Source of the DNA: Chalara sp. BL73
Lineage: Eukaryota > Ascomycota > Leotiomycetes > Helotiales
NCBI GenBank assembly: GCA_918026815.1
Contig: CAKJVC010000030.1
Coordinates: 1,178,001 to 1,242,000, forward strand
Direction: 5' to 3'
Length of the DNA stretch: 64,000 nucleotides
How positions within the stretch are numbered: the stretch's first letter is position 1; every line of letters begins with the position of its first letter. A program made the translations under genes and the position numbers. Below the pieces are notes generated by a model, which saw nothing but the letters and a program-made list of their open reading frames with translations, ran no database searches and was not told the origin of the DNA. This document shows, piece by piece, positions 1 through 12,277 of this stretch.

Positions 1-633
1 AAGTGCTCGGGACCTCCGCTTGTCTTTCGTAGATCGTGATGGTGCTGGTATGGCCACCCTTGGAATGTTGGCGTCGACCTCTTCAAGAATATCGGCCAAA
101 AAATCATCATCTGCCTGTGTCTTGATGGTCTATAGTAAATTTAGTCATGTTTTACCCCCCCCTCGACATCGAGCGGTATACCTTGGCTTTAGGTTGCGCA
201 GCTGCAAGTCCTTTCGTGAAGTAATTACTAATTCCTTTGTCCATAGACTCCTTCTTTGCCTTGTCTTCCTCACGCTTTTTCTTAGCTGCAAGTTTTTAGT
301 TTAGCTCGTAGCTCGCCACATTCACTATAGCAGCTTACCAGCTTTGCTTGTTCGACCCTTTGTTGGTAGCTCTTCTTCACTATCCGTGTCATAGCCCGGC
401 CTTCGATCCCATTCCTCGCGGCCATCATCTGCATAGCCTTCGCCATTGTCGTCGATAACAAAATCATCTTGGTTCAAGCGGTCGCGGACAACCTTCTTGT
501 ATCCATCCTCGTCGACCTCCTCATAGAGGTCCTCTTCTTGGTGGACTTCGTAAGTATCAAGACGCTTCTTGCCCGAAGCACGAAGAGCACGTAACTCGGC
601 GAATTTGTCACGAGCATTAGAAGCTTTGGACAT
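1..633 (-). CDS. POL1: DNA polymerase alpha catalytic subunit, N-terminal part (runs off the left edge)
   Basis: Catalytic subunit of DNA polymerase alpha-primase, which extends RNA primers at replication origins and on Okazaki fragments in the nucleus. Only the N-terminal regulatory region is present. Predicted exons: 339-633, 182-285 and 1-129, joined by introns 286-338 and 130-181 (53 and 52 bp, GT-AG). The ATG at 633 opens a stretch with the family's hallmark N-terminal motifs: ELRALRASGK, a basic-acidic YEVHQEEDLYEEVDEDGYKK block, and DDFVIDDNGEGYADDGREEW. Exon 2 is Lys-rich, and exon 3 has the ADDDFLADILEEVDAN pattern also seen in fungal Pol1. The polymerase and exonuclease domains lie outside the window. 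The gene diverges from the PPR gene at 1173 across 539 bp that contain an MCB-like element. Identification is by remembered similarity and is strong. Confidence 0.9.
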
Positions 634-779
634 CTTGAACGATTGAAGTTATAATTTATCGCAGCATACTCTTGAGAGAAGATAGTTGGATATTAAGACA
701 ACGAGGAAGTTGGAGTTGGCAGCATATGTGAGGTCTGGGAGCAGGAGGTTGGATGTGGAGGAAGTACTTTAAGAAATCA

Positions 780-785
780 ACGCGT
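780..785. promoter_or_regulatory. MCB-like ACGCGT element upstream of POL1
   Basis: A palindromic ACGCGT lies 147 bp upstream of the POL1 start codon, followed within 30 bp by further ACGCGA/GCGCGA copies (about 792-808). ACGCGT is the MluI cell-cycle box bound by MBF, which drives G1/S expression of DNA replication genes, including POL1, in yeasts. The match is exact; its function here is inferred. Confidence 0.5.
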
Positions 786-1172
786 ACTGTAGACGCGAGC
801 GCGAACGCGAACCCTTGTTAGTACATCAGCAAAACGAGAGTGCTACAGGGGCAATTTTACCCGCTAACATTCAAAGAAGAGCGAGAGTGACATGCTTCTA
901 TGCCAGCAGGATCAAGAATTTGAAGTTAAAGGAAACTATACTAAGCAACATTATTATGATTTGAAGACTTATTAAATTCATACTGCTTTCTCCGATCCAA
1001 CGAAGTGATATAAAGGATCTCATCGCCAAGTTTTTCATCTTCGAGACTAGATTACATAAGGCTCATTGAACATGTCGGGCTAGCGATTTTCCGACCCGAC
1101 AAAAAAAAGATGGTCGTGAACAATTTGTACAAATCTGAACTTCCCTGCCAAGTATAGGTTCTCTTCATTACA

Positions 1173-3266
1173 ATGTTGGCTTGCAGGTCTTGCAGGAGGT
1201 TATGCCTACAATCTCTGATCGGAGATTCCGTACTACTCCCTTCTCCTTCAAATCCGCACCATCAAACCTCGCCCAACGTACGCGGGAACAGAAGGTACCA
1301 TATCCGCACTCAAAGCCACACCCTTTCTACTGAGAAGGAAGCTCAGACGGGTGACCTTTCTACTCTATCAACAACCAGATATGATGGTACGCGACAGGAG
1401 AAGGATGCGTTGATTAAACCCCAAGATGCACGGCAGATGTGGTTGGATTCAAGAGGAACACGTCCTGCTAATAAACCAGCCAAAGATCCGCCGGACACAC
1501 AATTTGTCATACGAAAGCATCTGCAGTATCTCAAAGATCCTGTAAAGCTTAGTGAATTCGTCCGCAAGTCCCTCAAACATGACGACTTCGATTCTACGTT
1601 GGAGTTGGTTCGAGCTGCTAGCAGAAGCATACAATGTATCGTCAGCTGGAATCACTTACTTGACTACCTTCTGAGTAAAGGAAAGCTGAATGCGGCATTC
1701 AAGATATATAATGAGGTAATTGTCCTAACTCATTAAGCGTAGCAAACTTCTGACATTGAATATTAGATGAAGAAAAGAGCGCAGTTTCCAGACGGTCATA
1801 CTTATACCATTCTATTCCGAGGCTGTGCAGACAATTCCAATAAAGCTGCAGCGCTTGAAAAGGGCATATATTTGTATCGATCAATGCTTGCAGAGAAATC
1901 AAAAACGAAGCCAACCACCATACATGTTAACGCGGTACTGAAAATGTGTGCTCGTGCTGGGGACATGGATGCCATGTTGGGAATTGCCGCAGAAATGCCC
2001 TCTCATGGCCCAGGATCACCAGATAAGCTAACATACACCACCATAATCAATGCACTTCGGGCGAATACGCTCACCACCTTTCGTGATAATATGACTGCTA
2101 TGCAGAAAAGACAGCTTGCACAAGATAATCTACTGAAAGCGAGGCGCATCTGGGTGGAAGTAACGGAACGCTGGACCAAAGGCGAATTATGGATTGATGA
2201 AGAATTAGTTTGTGGGATGGGACGCCTCTTACTCGTAGGGACATCACAGGACAAAGACGACATTTTCTCTTTGGTCGAGCAGACGATGAACATCCCTCGC
2301 CAGTTCGAGCATTACTCTCAGTTGGACACATCTTCAAATGAATCCAAACCGGTAATTGAGAATGGTGATGATTCATCTCCACAAATTGAACCATTTACAT
2401 CAATTGCGATGGCGAAGTCTCCCTCGGGATCTGGTATCTACGCAAATCCCGGACAAAACACCTTATCGCTTCTTCTTGAAGCCTTATTAGATCTGCGCCG
2501 AGCACGGCCTGGGATCAGGAAAGGAACAGCAACGGATTATTGGACTTTCATCACCCGGGATGGAAAAGTCAAGCCTGATAGGGAGAACTATCTCGCATAT
2601 TTGCGAATTCTCCGAGTGGCGAGATCAAGCTCCGAAGCTGTTAAAGTTCTTGAATCGATGCCCCTAAAAGATATGGATCACAGTACTTTCAAAATTGCCA
2701 TGTCCTGTTGCCAGCGTGATATTCTGAATCCACACGTCTTCAGCAACGCGGGGAAAATACTCGATCTCATGCAACACGCCATGACAAATCCAGATATCTC
2801 AGTATGCGAGAAATATCTGGACATCGCCGTTTCCTCCTCCCAAACCGTGCAGGCCGGAAAGAGTTCTATCATGTCAAAGTCCGCTCAGGGAAAGCAGATC
2901 CTGCGGGCACTCGACCGACTCAATCCTCATTATATTAACATCCGTTCAGTTATAGCCTACGACGATCCTGTCACCAATGGCTCAATGATGCACCGGGGGG
3001 ATAAAAGAGAGAAGAAGAAGGCCCTGTTGGCTTTGACTCAGAGCATGATCAGCGCAGTCGACATTCTAGTGAATTTAGCACTTGTACCCCAAGAGCTCTT
3101 CAAAGAGCTCGCAGAAAAGAAAGCACGACTCACGAAATATGTTACAAGGGCCAACCACCTTGTAACAGGAGCCCCAAGGAAGGTAGATGTTCCTGAACAG
3201 GCTAACAAGCAAACCCATCACCACCACGAAACGAAACCTGATTTACAACACAACACAATCTCATAA
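1173..3266 (+). CDS. Mitochondrial-type pentatricopeptide repeat (PPR) protein
   Basis: Two exons, 1173-1715 and 1767-3266, with a 51 bp phase-0 intron ending TATTAG; predicted protein 680 aa. The N-terminus is Arg/Ser/Leu-rich with almost no acidic residues over the first 50 residues, as in a mitochondrial presequence. PPR-type helix pairs follow: WNHLLDYLLSKGKLNAAFKIYN spans the intron, then PDGHTYTILFRGCA, then TIHVNAVLKMCARAGDMDAM and KLTYTTIINAL. A second helical region covers the C-terminal half, and the tail is His-rich. PPR proteins bind organelle RNA and act in processing, stability or translation. It may be a CCM1/DMR1-like mitochondrial RNA factor, but I cannot assign the orthologue. 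It is divergent from POL1 and convergent with the gene ending at 3851. Confidence 0.8.
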
Positions 3267-3850
3267 TGCCTTTGAATCAATCAAGAGTCGCACATAGCGG
3301 TCGTACGGGTCCTCGGCTACACTTGAAAAAGTGTGGATCGATAATATCTTGAATTCAGAATTGAATTGGCAAATGACGGGCCAGATTATGTCCACACGAC
3401 GTTTGAGATTCGTAGCAAATATGCGGTACCCCGTGCCGAGTGCCATTATTGGTAATGGTGCTGAGGAGGAACTGTACCGTAACGATTACGGAGAGATGAT
3501 TCTGTACAATAGCATATATACCCATGTCCAAGCCAACTATGCCAGAGACGTAATTCAAAACTCTTGTATAATTAGAAAATAAGGAAGACGTCAACCATCA
3601 ATGCGGATGCACAAAACTTTTCCAGTAACTACCTAGTGACACGCTCAGAACGCAATCATGCAGTCTCCATCAAGACAGCTACGCTCAACCCTTACTTTCA
3701 ATACACCGTTATCTATCATAGCACAGCATATCGCGTTTACAACAATTGAACTATACCATGCTCAATTGCCTTAAGTCTACTTTTGAATGATCATCGTAAA
3801 CAAACAATGCCAACTTTCTCCTTATGACTCAGTACCCGAAAACCCATTGT
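3267..3850. other. Convergent intergenic region, no gene seen
   Basis: This is the 3' flank shared by the PPR gene and the convergent gene ending at 3851. Short overlapping open frames on both strands lack ATG starts or recognisable domains. I see no RNA gene. Confidence 0.6.
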
Positions 3851-6442
3851 CTATCTCGAATCTTCTTGATACATCAAGATATCTATGACGCCTTCCCCTA
3901 AATACTCAGTGGCGTTCTCCCCACCTCTTGCAAAGGTTTGTCTAAAGCTAGCGCCGTCGTCGTTATTTCTATCTTTGACTTCACTGTCGAAATTTCTGAG
4001 GCTAGCCTGCTCTCTGGCGTTCCCAGAGCAATTGGAAGTGCTATCAGACTCTTCAGGATTCACTGATCGACCCACAGCTTGCTTTCTGAATGACTGGATT
4101 GGTTCACCACAGCCCGAGTTGCTTTGGATTTCTTCATCGGCGCGGCAGTTTCTTGCATAAATATTCGGTAGGTCGCCGATCCTCTTTTCATCTACAGCTT
4201 CTGTCATTAAGCTTTTGCAACAAAAATCTAGGACACAACGCACTAATTACTTACCACTCTTGTCATACTGAAGCCGCCTCACTGGCACGACCAGTCAGTA
4301 ATCAGAATCTGTATAGATGAGATTACGCATTACACATTCGGCGTACATACCCTCCACGGTTGGTTCTCTGTTTTCCATGATCGCTTGCCATTGAAATATG
4401 TCCACAGCAGATTTCGTAGCAACAGCTCTTCCATAAATGTTAGTCTTTCTCAGTACTGGAAAATACATGTGGCGCGGAGAGATGATTCATAACAATAACT
4501 TGCCTCTTCCCTTTGAGATCAGGGACGGGCGTGAATCCCGCAAATTTCCTGGGCCCTTGTGGCGGTGTATCTTGCCTGGAATACAGATGAAATTGCTGGT
4601 TGAAAGTCTTGAAGATACGCCAAGGATTTTTGTGCTCCTCTGCTGGAACACTTGGCCCTGAAGATATTATGGAATTGTTGATTTTCTCATGCTTCAGAAC
4701 GGCATCAGATGACAGCCTGTAATTATTCGTCTCATTGGTACTTAATCTCTCTAACTTTGACTAGACTATGCAGTGAGCAGCTGCATTCTTGATCTGCGGA
4801 CGATGCCACTCACAGTGAGTTTTGACCGAACGGTAAGCCTTTTAGACGCAACCTCTAGCGCCGCATCTGATGAATCATCTGCATCGGATCCAGAATGTGC
4901 AAACTGTGAACTACGACGAGACATGTTATCACTAGCTTTATCAGGAAACAGTAAATCCGTAGGGCTTTGAGATTTGGTGTCCTCCTCACTATCCTTGAAT
5001 AACCACAAACTTGGCTCTGATGCGTGTTCAGATATCTGAATACTCGTGATATCATGATAAATTATAGAGTGTGATAATTTAACAGAGGTTTTGGAAAGAT
5101 CTCCATCCGCAACAGCATATAACCCACGGGAAGTGTCCCGAAGATGCGTGGTTTTGTCGTGCAATTGACTATGCTCCGAGTGGTCAACCATCGAACTCGC
5201 TACGGCGGTATCTGGTGCGTTTAAGCGAAGAGATGAGCCATATTTATTAGTATCCGCAGAGCCTCTTAGCAAGAGTGACTCCTACGAGATGGTTAGAGTC
5301 AAAGTAAAATGGGAAGAATATGTTGTGAAAAACTTTTCAGCAACTGATTATTGAGAAAAGCTAGCAATAGCCTTTAGGCTGCCCCGCCGCGGGTATGTGA
5401 ACTTGCCTCCAAGACTCTATCAAGCCAAGCAATACTGATATAGTAACCGGACTTTCTAAGCCTCCTTGTTTGCCTTGGGCCATCTATTCTCCAAACCTCT
5501 TTGGATATAGGCTCTCTGTGAAAATATTGTGCCTACAACATTATTTGTGATCACCAACTATTCTAGAGAACATATCTTACCTTTAACGCTTGTGCTCCTA
5601 GTTCATATCCCTCATGCTTGGGAGATGGTCGTGGTTCTTTACCATTCTCTAGAGCAGTGATAGCATTTCTTATATCTTGGAACTGAATATTGAACTCTAG
5701 ATTTTCTCCATACGAAGGATGAGGCAATGCCAGTCTTGAAGGAACTTTCGGAGCGATTTCTTCGGACCTTGGATAGGGAGCTGAATCAAGTTGCTCTATC
5801 TGCCCACTCGATTGAAGCTACTCGATTTAGTCTTGTATTAGCTTTGTGATCTGGTCTACTGGGTTTACATTGACTAGTAAATTGGTAACTCGAGCAGCTT
5901 CATGAGATTCTGACTCTTGTGCCAACTTCTTGTGTTCCAATGTTTTCTGACCTGATTGCGGGGATAGCATTGGATATGAATCCACTGACGTCTTTTTCGA
6001 TTTGTCAGGTGAGGGTTCTGTATTGTCTATAGATGCTTCGATATTATTCGTATCTTTGGGGCTTCTAGTTCTTGGTCCTAGAGTTTTGGTCGGCGAGAAG
6101 TGACCTTTCAGTCTCTGCAAATGGGCTTTGAACCAGCCCTGCTTGGTAACGGGGGGTATATTCTTTGAGTTAGATGTAATAAGCCCATATTCGTTCTGTC
6201 GACGCTTGAAGATGTCACCCAATGAGCGACTCTTCCGCAATGTGTGCTCTGGTCCTTGAATCGACTTTCGTAATACATATTCTGAACCTTCACTTGGCCA
6301 TGTTAGCAAAAATTTAGACAGCAATCCGAGCACTATATCGGCCCCGGGTCACCCCAACTTACATAAGCTTCCAATCATAAATGACATTCTCGGGGGGTTT
6401 GCGTTCTGGCCAACCACGGCTAATTGATCGCCGAAGAGTCAT
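3851..6442 (-). CDS. Unrecognised nuclear-looking protein, nine exons, two GC-AG introns
   Basis: Predicted exons on the minus strand: 6363-6442, 5869-6292, 5581-5817, 5407-5532, 4814-5281, 4504-4760, 4351-4427, 4255-4281 and 3851-4200. They join in frame to 681 aa. The start is the ATG at 6442, followed by RRSISRGWPERKPPENVIYDW. Most of the protein is polar and Ser/Lys-rich. Two better-structured islands stand out: exon 4 (VWRIDGPRQTRRLRKSGYY then SIAWLDRVLE) and exon 7 (VDIFQWQAIMENREPTVEG). Introns 5282-5406 and 4428-4503 begin GCAAGT instead of GT, and exon 8 is only 27 nt. I do not recognise the family, and no membrane segment or signal peptide is visible. The frame continuity of nine exons is the main support that it is a real gene. 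It diverges from the RRM gene at 6860 across 417 bp. Confidence 0.7.
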
Positions 6443-6859
6443 TTTAGAGGAATTAATTCCAATGGTTTGATGAAACGTTTTTGTACACAATCACAGACCA
6501 AAAACATATGAGTGATTGATACATTGAACATGGATTTGCATGGCCTGTGGAAAGGAATCTCTTTATGGGCGGAACCGTAAATAAACTTCCCGATCCGGCA
6601 GCAACCCACAACACCAACTTCGTCTAGAAAAGGGGAGGGCGCACGGACCACTTGTCGCGAACCTTGCGACCACAAAGATTCATTCGCGTGGCTGAGTTTA
6701 CAATCTACCAGCGAGTGCAGCAAACAATTCTACATCTCAGCCTTTTTTTTAACTTCTTGTCCTCGAACCGCCAGTTACGATCATTAATCTGCTAGGTCGG
6801 AAGCACAAAACTTCTAAGTTACTAACTAAACTACTAATTTCACAGCGTAATTAACAACC

Positions 6860-8091
6860 ATGGCACCTCCGAAGGCCGCCTCAGATTTCGAGACGATGAT
6901 CCACGCTGGTACGATTTCTCTGAAAGAAGACTTGCTCGTTAATATTTTAGCTGCCGCTAACTCGATTGTAGATCGTGAGCGTCGAAAGGCCTCATCACTT
7001 GCACAGGAAATATTAGGCAAAGGTCGGAGATCAAGCGCGCCAGGAGCTGGAGTTAGCGTAGCGAACCGCAAACCTGGAACGGGGCCATCGCTTGCCAGTA
7101 GAATCGGCGTCGCAAAGGTATGTCCGGCCGTGGAAATAGATGCCTTGATGTGTTATATCGAAGCACATCAAGGAGCTGGGTCTCAGCATCTTCTAACAGC
7201 TTGCAGAGAAGCGCTTCGACCAAGCCCGTGGGAAAGAACGCGAGACAGCCGAAGGGTGACGTCGAAGCGGACTGGACACACGATCTTCATTCTGTCAATA
7301 ACCCTCCCGCGTCTGGCAGTGCTCGAGGCTCTCGTCAAGCTACCACGTCATACCGTGTCGGTCGTGCTGATCGTCTTCATTCGGCGATTCACGGTTCTGC
7401 ATCTTCTCCCGCTCTCAACAGTCAATTCAAAGTCGTTGCACCTCGAGCTAGCATTTCGATTCGTGGCATTGCTGGTCCATATATAGTGATGGCAAAAAAT
7501 TTTGCGCATGGGACGACCGCGGCAGACGTAGAAAGTGCGATGACACCAGTCGGAGGGATAATTTTAGGGTGTCGTCTTATTGCCGAAAGGCCCAAAGTCA
7601 TCGCAGAGATTATTTTCGAGACGAAAGAGGGCGCCGATAATGTAGTGGAAACCTTCAATAACCAGAGTGTAGGCATCACGTAAAGCGGTTATGCGATCAA
7701 GGCTAATAATTTTTGCTAGGCTGATGGTAATCTGTTACATGTCTTTCATAAAGTCGGCAGTGCAACACCACAAGCTTCTATTCCTCAACCCACACCTGCC
7801 ATCCCGTCTGGACCTCGCTCAAATAGGCTTGCCGACCAGTCCAATGGCAATTTATCTAGCTATAATGGCTCTGAGAGATATCCCCAAGACCAAAGCCGCG
7901 AGCGAAGACGAGACTACGATACTAGGGCCGAAGTCATTGACGGCTCATATGGATTTGACGATAGGATGGACACGGACGACCGCGAAGATGACAGAAACAG
8001 AGCAAATCTATATAGCGACAATCTTGTCAACAAGCGCGGACGTGGTCATAGTCGGGATAGAGGACGCGGTAACCCCCGTCGGTATAACTGA
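6860..8091 (+). CDS. RNA-binding protein with one RRM and an RG-rich tail
   Basis: Three exons, 6860-7117, 7207-7668 and 7720-8091 (introns 89 and 51 bp, branch sites TTCTAAC and GGCTAAT), give 363 aa. A basic, disordered N-terminus contains a Trp-containing segment near the end of the first third. An RRM-like fold follows at roughly residues 145-245: a beta1-like YIVMAKNFAHGTTAADVESAM, then ILGCRL, an RNP1-like IAEIIFETKEGADNV, and ADGNLLHVF across the last intron. The tail has Arg/Asp-rich patches and finishes in an RGRG box (NKRGRGHSRDRGRGNPRR). This layout resembles nuclear mRNA-export/REF-type RRM proteins (Yra1/Mlo3), but that assignment is only a guess; the RRM itself is fairly clear. 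Confidence 0.8.
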
Positions 8092-9347
8092 GCGTTGCCC
8101 ACCCATCAACAGATCCTAAACCTTGCGGCGACGGCCTTTGGAAATGCCTAGCTTTGCATCGGCCATATATGGTCTGCAAGATGGTGCGAAGTTTCCGTTA
8201 TTCACGAATTGCGTATTGCTACCTCTCAATGCCCATGCGGGATGTAAAATTAGTAATAATGATAGGAAGCACTATTTTGTGACTTCTTGACGAGTCGTTT
8301 GAATGAATTATGAACCAAAAATAGAGCCCAGGTACGAGCAAGCACAGCTATGCAAAACAATGCACTGCCTTCCGAATTTACGAGATGATATTATTTTCGT
8401 GTAGATTACCTTCAATGGCCCGTTTCAATAACTCCTAGACTTCCTAAAATCTAAGATGACGAAAGCCCCACTCGTTCTCAAAAACCCTATTCTCTCCCTT
8501 TCCTAGAAGACAACAATAACCAACCAAGCTCCCGCTCCCTGTTGGCAGGCATCCAGCCCCTTCCAACAGAGACAACAAAACTACTACTAGCGCGGGATTG
8601 ACCAAGATGTTCCTTTTAGCCCGCCAGCGCAAACGAAGAAGCCATCACCATCACAGGAACGACAGAGAATATGTTGCCAGAAGAGGTGATGCTCAAATTG
8701 AAATCAGAAGCGGGCTTGCCTAAATTTCACGGCCGTACCGTAGCATCGCCCAACGGGCAGCAAGTTGGGTACTTTGTCGGGTGAGGGATAAATACCTTTC
8801 GAGGCATAAGGGACAATAAACAGGAGGGGATAGAGCGGAAAAACAAAACGGAACAACTACAAAGCATGACAAGGATGTAATTGTGGTATCTAAATACAAA
8901 GAGGCGTGGTTATGGGTGGGGCCAAAGTTCTATTGTACCTGGCCTCATCACGAAAGCCATGGGGAACAAAAGCTAGAAGGGGTGATATGTGCATGCTCAG
9001 TGTTCTTTATTCTTCGTGCAGTGCAGCTTCTGTAAACTACATGTGCAAAGTTAACTCCTCGCCAGCATTTCGGAACCTCCTTTGATACAAATCCGAGTGG
9101 CGGAATTGGCAGACCTGAGCGCAGAAAAATGATTGCTCCCCAGCAGTGTATGTGAGCCTTCTTTCCCGTAGTCACTTGATGTGTCCTGTATCTCGCTACT
9201 ATAGCTCGTCTCTACTAGGATCAGATCGAAGCCAGCTACTCAGTGCTATTTGCCAAATACTAACATTGGCTAGACGGCTTAAGTCGCAAGTTCATGCCGC
9301 CATGATGCCTCTTCCAGGCATCATACTAGTGTGGAATGCGCAGTGTT
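8092..9347. other. Convergent 3' flanks of the RRM gene and YAK1
   Basis: About 1.25 kb of non-coding sequence between two convergent genes, presumably holding both 3' UTRs and polyadenylation signals. The stretch GAGTGGCGGAATTGGCAGAC at 9093-9112 looks like a tRNA-Leu 5' half, but no acceptor pairing or T-arm follows, so I do not call a tRNA. Confidence 0.5.
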
Positions 9348-12277
9348 TCAATGCCATTGGCTTTGTGCCATGAACCCCTCCTCAAGTGTTCGGTCCTCGA
9401 GAGTCCGAACGAAATTCTGGTTGTTTCGTGGCCCGGCTTGTCCCCCTTGAGCCGCTCGACTACCCCGTCTACGTGCACTTCCAGGGTTGCCATCTGTCAC
9501 TCCATCAGGAGGGGGAGGATAATAGGCGGGACTTGGTTGTAATCGGATCGGTTGGTTGGGATCGAGATGACTGGCGACTCTTTGTATAGTTGCGGGAATG
9601 CCACCTTGTTGCACTTCCATCGTGGAAGCTCTTTGACGCCCCGACCGCATAGTTGCCTGTGCGTAGAGGCTCTGTTGTACCTGTGGAGGGCCTTGCCCAT
9701 ATTGGGCTGGGGGCATCTGGGCTGGAGGCTGCTGATGCATACCCGCGCTCATGCCCATCTGGCCATATGGTCCCGGCTGTTGCTGTGATGGATAGGGTGG
9801 CGGAGCTCCTTGATGATTGATGTTACCTGCATACATGTTATAGTTTTGCGGCTGCTGCACCTGCGGGGGTGCGGCCTGAGGATACTGCGTCATTGTCGAA
9901 GGAGCATACGGGTTAGGTGGGGCGGCGTGAGCCTGCGCGTGTACCTGACTCTGTGAGGCTTGTGCTCGTTGTTTGCTAAGGGCCTCAGCCTGTTGCTGCT
10001 GCTGAGTGCCAGGCGCTGGCGATCGGTTGATGGAACTTGACTTCAAATTCATTGGGGGCACAAACGGCCCAGTGTACTTTTGCTGTGTTATGAAAGGATG
10101 CATTTTTGCCTGTTGAGGAGACCATCGTTCTAAAGGATTGATGTTAAGTAGTCCACGGACGAAATCAATGAATGCTACTCGATTGCTCATTTCTTCAAAC
10201 GTTAGCACAAAATTTTGTCGATATCACGAACTACCTTACCTCGTTCGATCTCATTCGGCTTCATGTTCTTTCGGGGCATCGCATAGGACCGGATAATGTC
10301 CGGTAATTGCGTCGCTTGAAAGTATTTCTTACTCGGCTGTTCCTTAGTTCCGTGCTCTCTTGAGTACTGCTCCATACTCTTCAGATGATAAGTACGTCTT
10401 CCATAGTCGTCTACATCGTGCCTCTTCTCAAAGAATTCACCCGATTGCTTTCCCATCTCTAACATCCACGTTGGAGGATTGCCAAGCATTTCTACAATTC
10501 GCGACACCTGGTTGTATTCCGACGATCCTGGAAAGAGCGGCAGTCCTAGGAAAAGCTCCACTACTATACATCCCAGAGACCACATGTCGATTGCGGAAGA
10601 ATAGGGTAGACCCAACAGGACTTCGGGAGATCTGTAGAATCGTGACTGGATATAAGTGTACACAGTTTGACGTTCATCGCAAGCTGATCCGAAATCAATG
10701 ATCTTAATAATTGGGCTTTCCAGATTCTTCAGCAATATATTCTCCGGTTTCAGATCACAGTGGATTAGCCGCGCCTTATTCAACAGACTTAGTCCATTCA
10801 AAAGCTGCTGTGCGAAAACTCGCACAAGTGTAGTGCTCAGGCCTCTGAACTGATTTTGTTTGATAAGCTCGTATAGATTTACGCTCAGTAGCTCGAATAC
10901 TAAGCAAAGATGTTGCCGGTGGATAAATGTGTCTTTCAATCGAAGGAGATGATGGTCGTCGTTCTTGTCAAGCTTGGTATTGAGCTATAACATGTTAGTT
11001 AGGAACAGAACATCATGATAAGCACTTCTCACCAAGTCAAGTACAGAGACTTCCATCATGCTCTGGTTGAAATATGCGGTTCTGTTCTTTACCACCTTTA
11101 CAGCAACAACTTCCTGTGTTTTTAGGTTCTGACACTTCACAACTTGACCAAAAGTTCCCTGACCTAGCACATCAAGAATTAAGTAGCGATTTCTGGAGAA
11201 AGATGTTAGCAGTCATTATCACAAAGAATATAGAATTGTTAACCTCGTAACATACTTATGACCTGTTTCCTCAGACCCGAGAATGTCATTCACGTAAAGT
11301 ATATAATCACTGTCCTCATTATCAAAGCCATCATTTTTAACACCTTTGCTAGGTTTGGTAAGAACTCTGCGGGGATTTCGTGATGATTCGTATTTGAAAC
11401 TAGGATTACAGATTCGATATGTGGATGGTAGATGGCTTGTGAGCGCTTGGAGGGGCTAGCACATTGTCAGTATGCCGTTGCGTCAACGCTAGATACCACC
11501 TACGCTTATGAAGCCTCCTTCTGGATTTGCTCTGCGGAACGCAGGTTGAGCATTAACTTTGGGACGAAGATCTTCTAATGTTCGAACTCTGGAAAATTCG
11601 GGCACAGGCCCCTTGCCCGGAGGAGCTCCTGCATTTTGCTGCCCAGGTCTTCGGGTACTTTTCGTGTCGTTGCCAAACACTGCATTTAATTGCTGAGTTG
11701 CGGAATTGGGATATGATTCGTTATTGTTATTCGAAGAGTATGGCGTTATAGGAGGCAACTGCTGCGTTTGCTGGCGACTTGCGTAGTAGGAGCCTGGCGA
11801 TGAATAATTTCCAGGCCTAGTTGGCGACTGGCGCTGGGCGGCCACTTGTGCGCTATAATTTTGGCCTTGCGATGCACCGTAGGGAGAGGTTGGAGACAGA
11901 GTCTCCATGGGAGAGTAGCGCTGAGCTGCAGCAGAGGGCGCCTCTCCCGCAGAATGTTGTACTGCTATGCGAGAGCCAGATAAATGTTGTTGATGGTGTG
12001 GCCGCATCGGGTATTTCACGCCAGCATCTGACATAGCAATATCTCCGTTTCCATCCCTCATATTGGGTGTCGTCGCTGGCGATGATCCGACGGGTTGGCC
12101 ATGCGCACCCATACCGCCTTGATATTGGCTGTAGTTAAAAGTGCTTGAAGGTTGAGATTGAGAGCCTCCATTATAGTCGCGAGACCCTGGTGGCTGTTGA
12201 TTCGGAGGAGGATTGGCATTACCATTATACCTTCTTGAACCACCAGCAGAATCCGAATACGCACCCCATTGCTCCAT
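9348..12277 (-). CDS. YAK1: Dual-specificity protein kinase YAK1 (DYRK family)
   Basis: DYRK-family Ser/Thr/Tyr kinase acting downstream of PKA/TOR in nutrient and stress signalling. Exons: 11504-12277, 11256-11455, 11033-11192, 10240-10984 and 9348-10192, 907 aa in all; introns of 48, 63, 48 and 47 bp. The N-terminus is Gln/Asn/Pro/Ser-rich and disordered. The kinase domain starts near residue 325: glycine loop GQGTFGQV, VAVKVVKN with the ATP lysine, catalytic HCDLKPEN near 453, IDFGSAC (DFG), and the DYRK activation loop YTYIQSRFYRSPE with its YxY autophosphorylation tyrosines. The tail is rich in Gln/Pro. The N-terminal EDSDYILYVNDILG motif just before the kinase is the YAK1 DH-box-like signature. 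The long (1.8 kb) upstream region with purine tracts is shared with the divergent RAD26. Confidence 0.95.

Noticed and set aside
9093..9112. Sequence like a tRNA-Leu 5' half
   Set aside because: No matching acceptor stem, anticodon arm or T-arm downstream.
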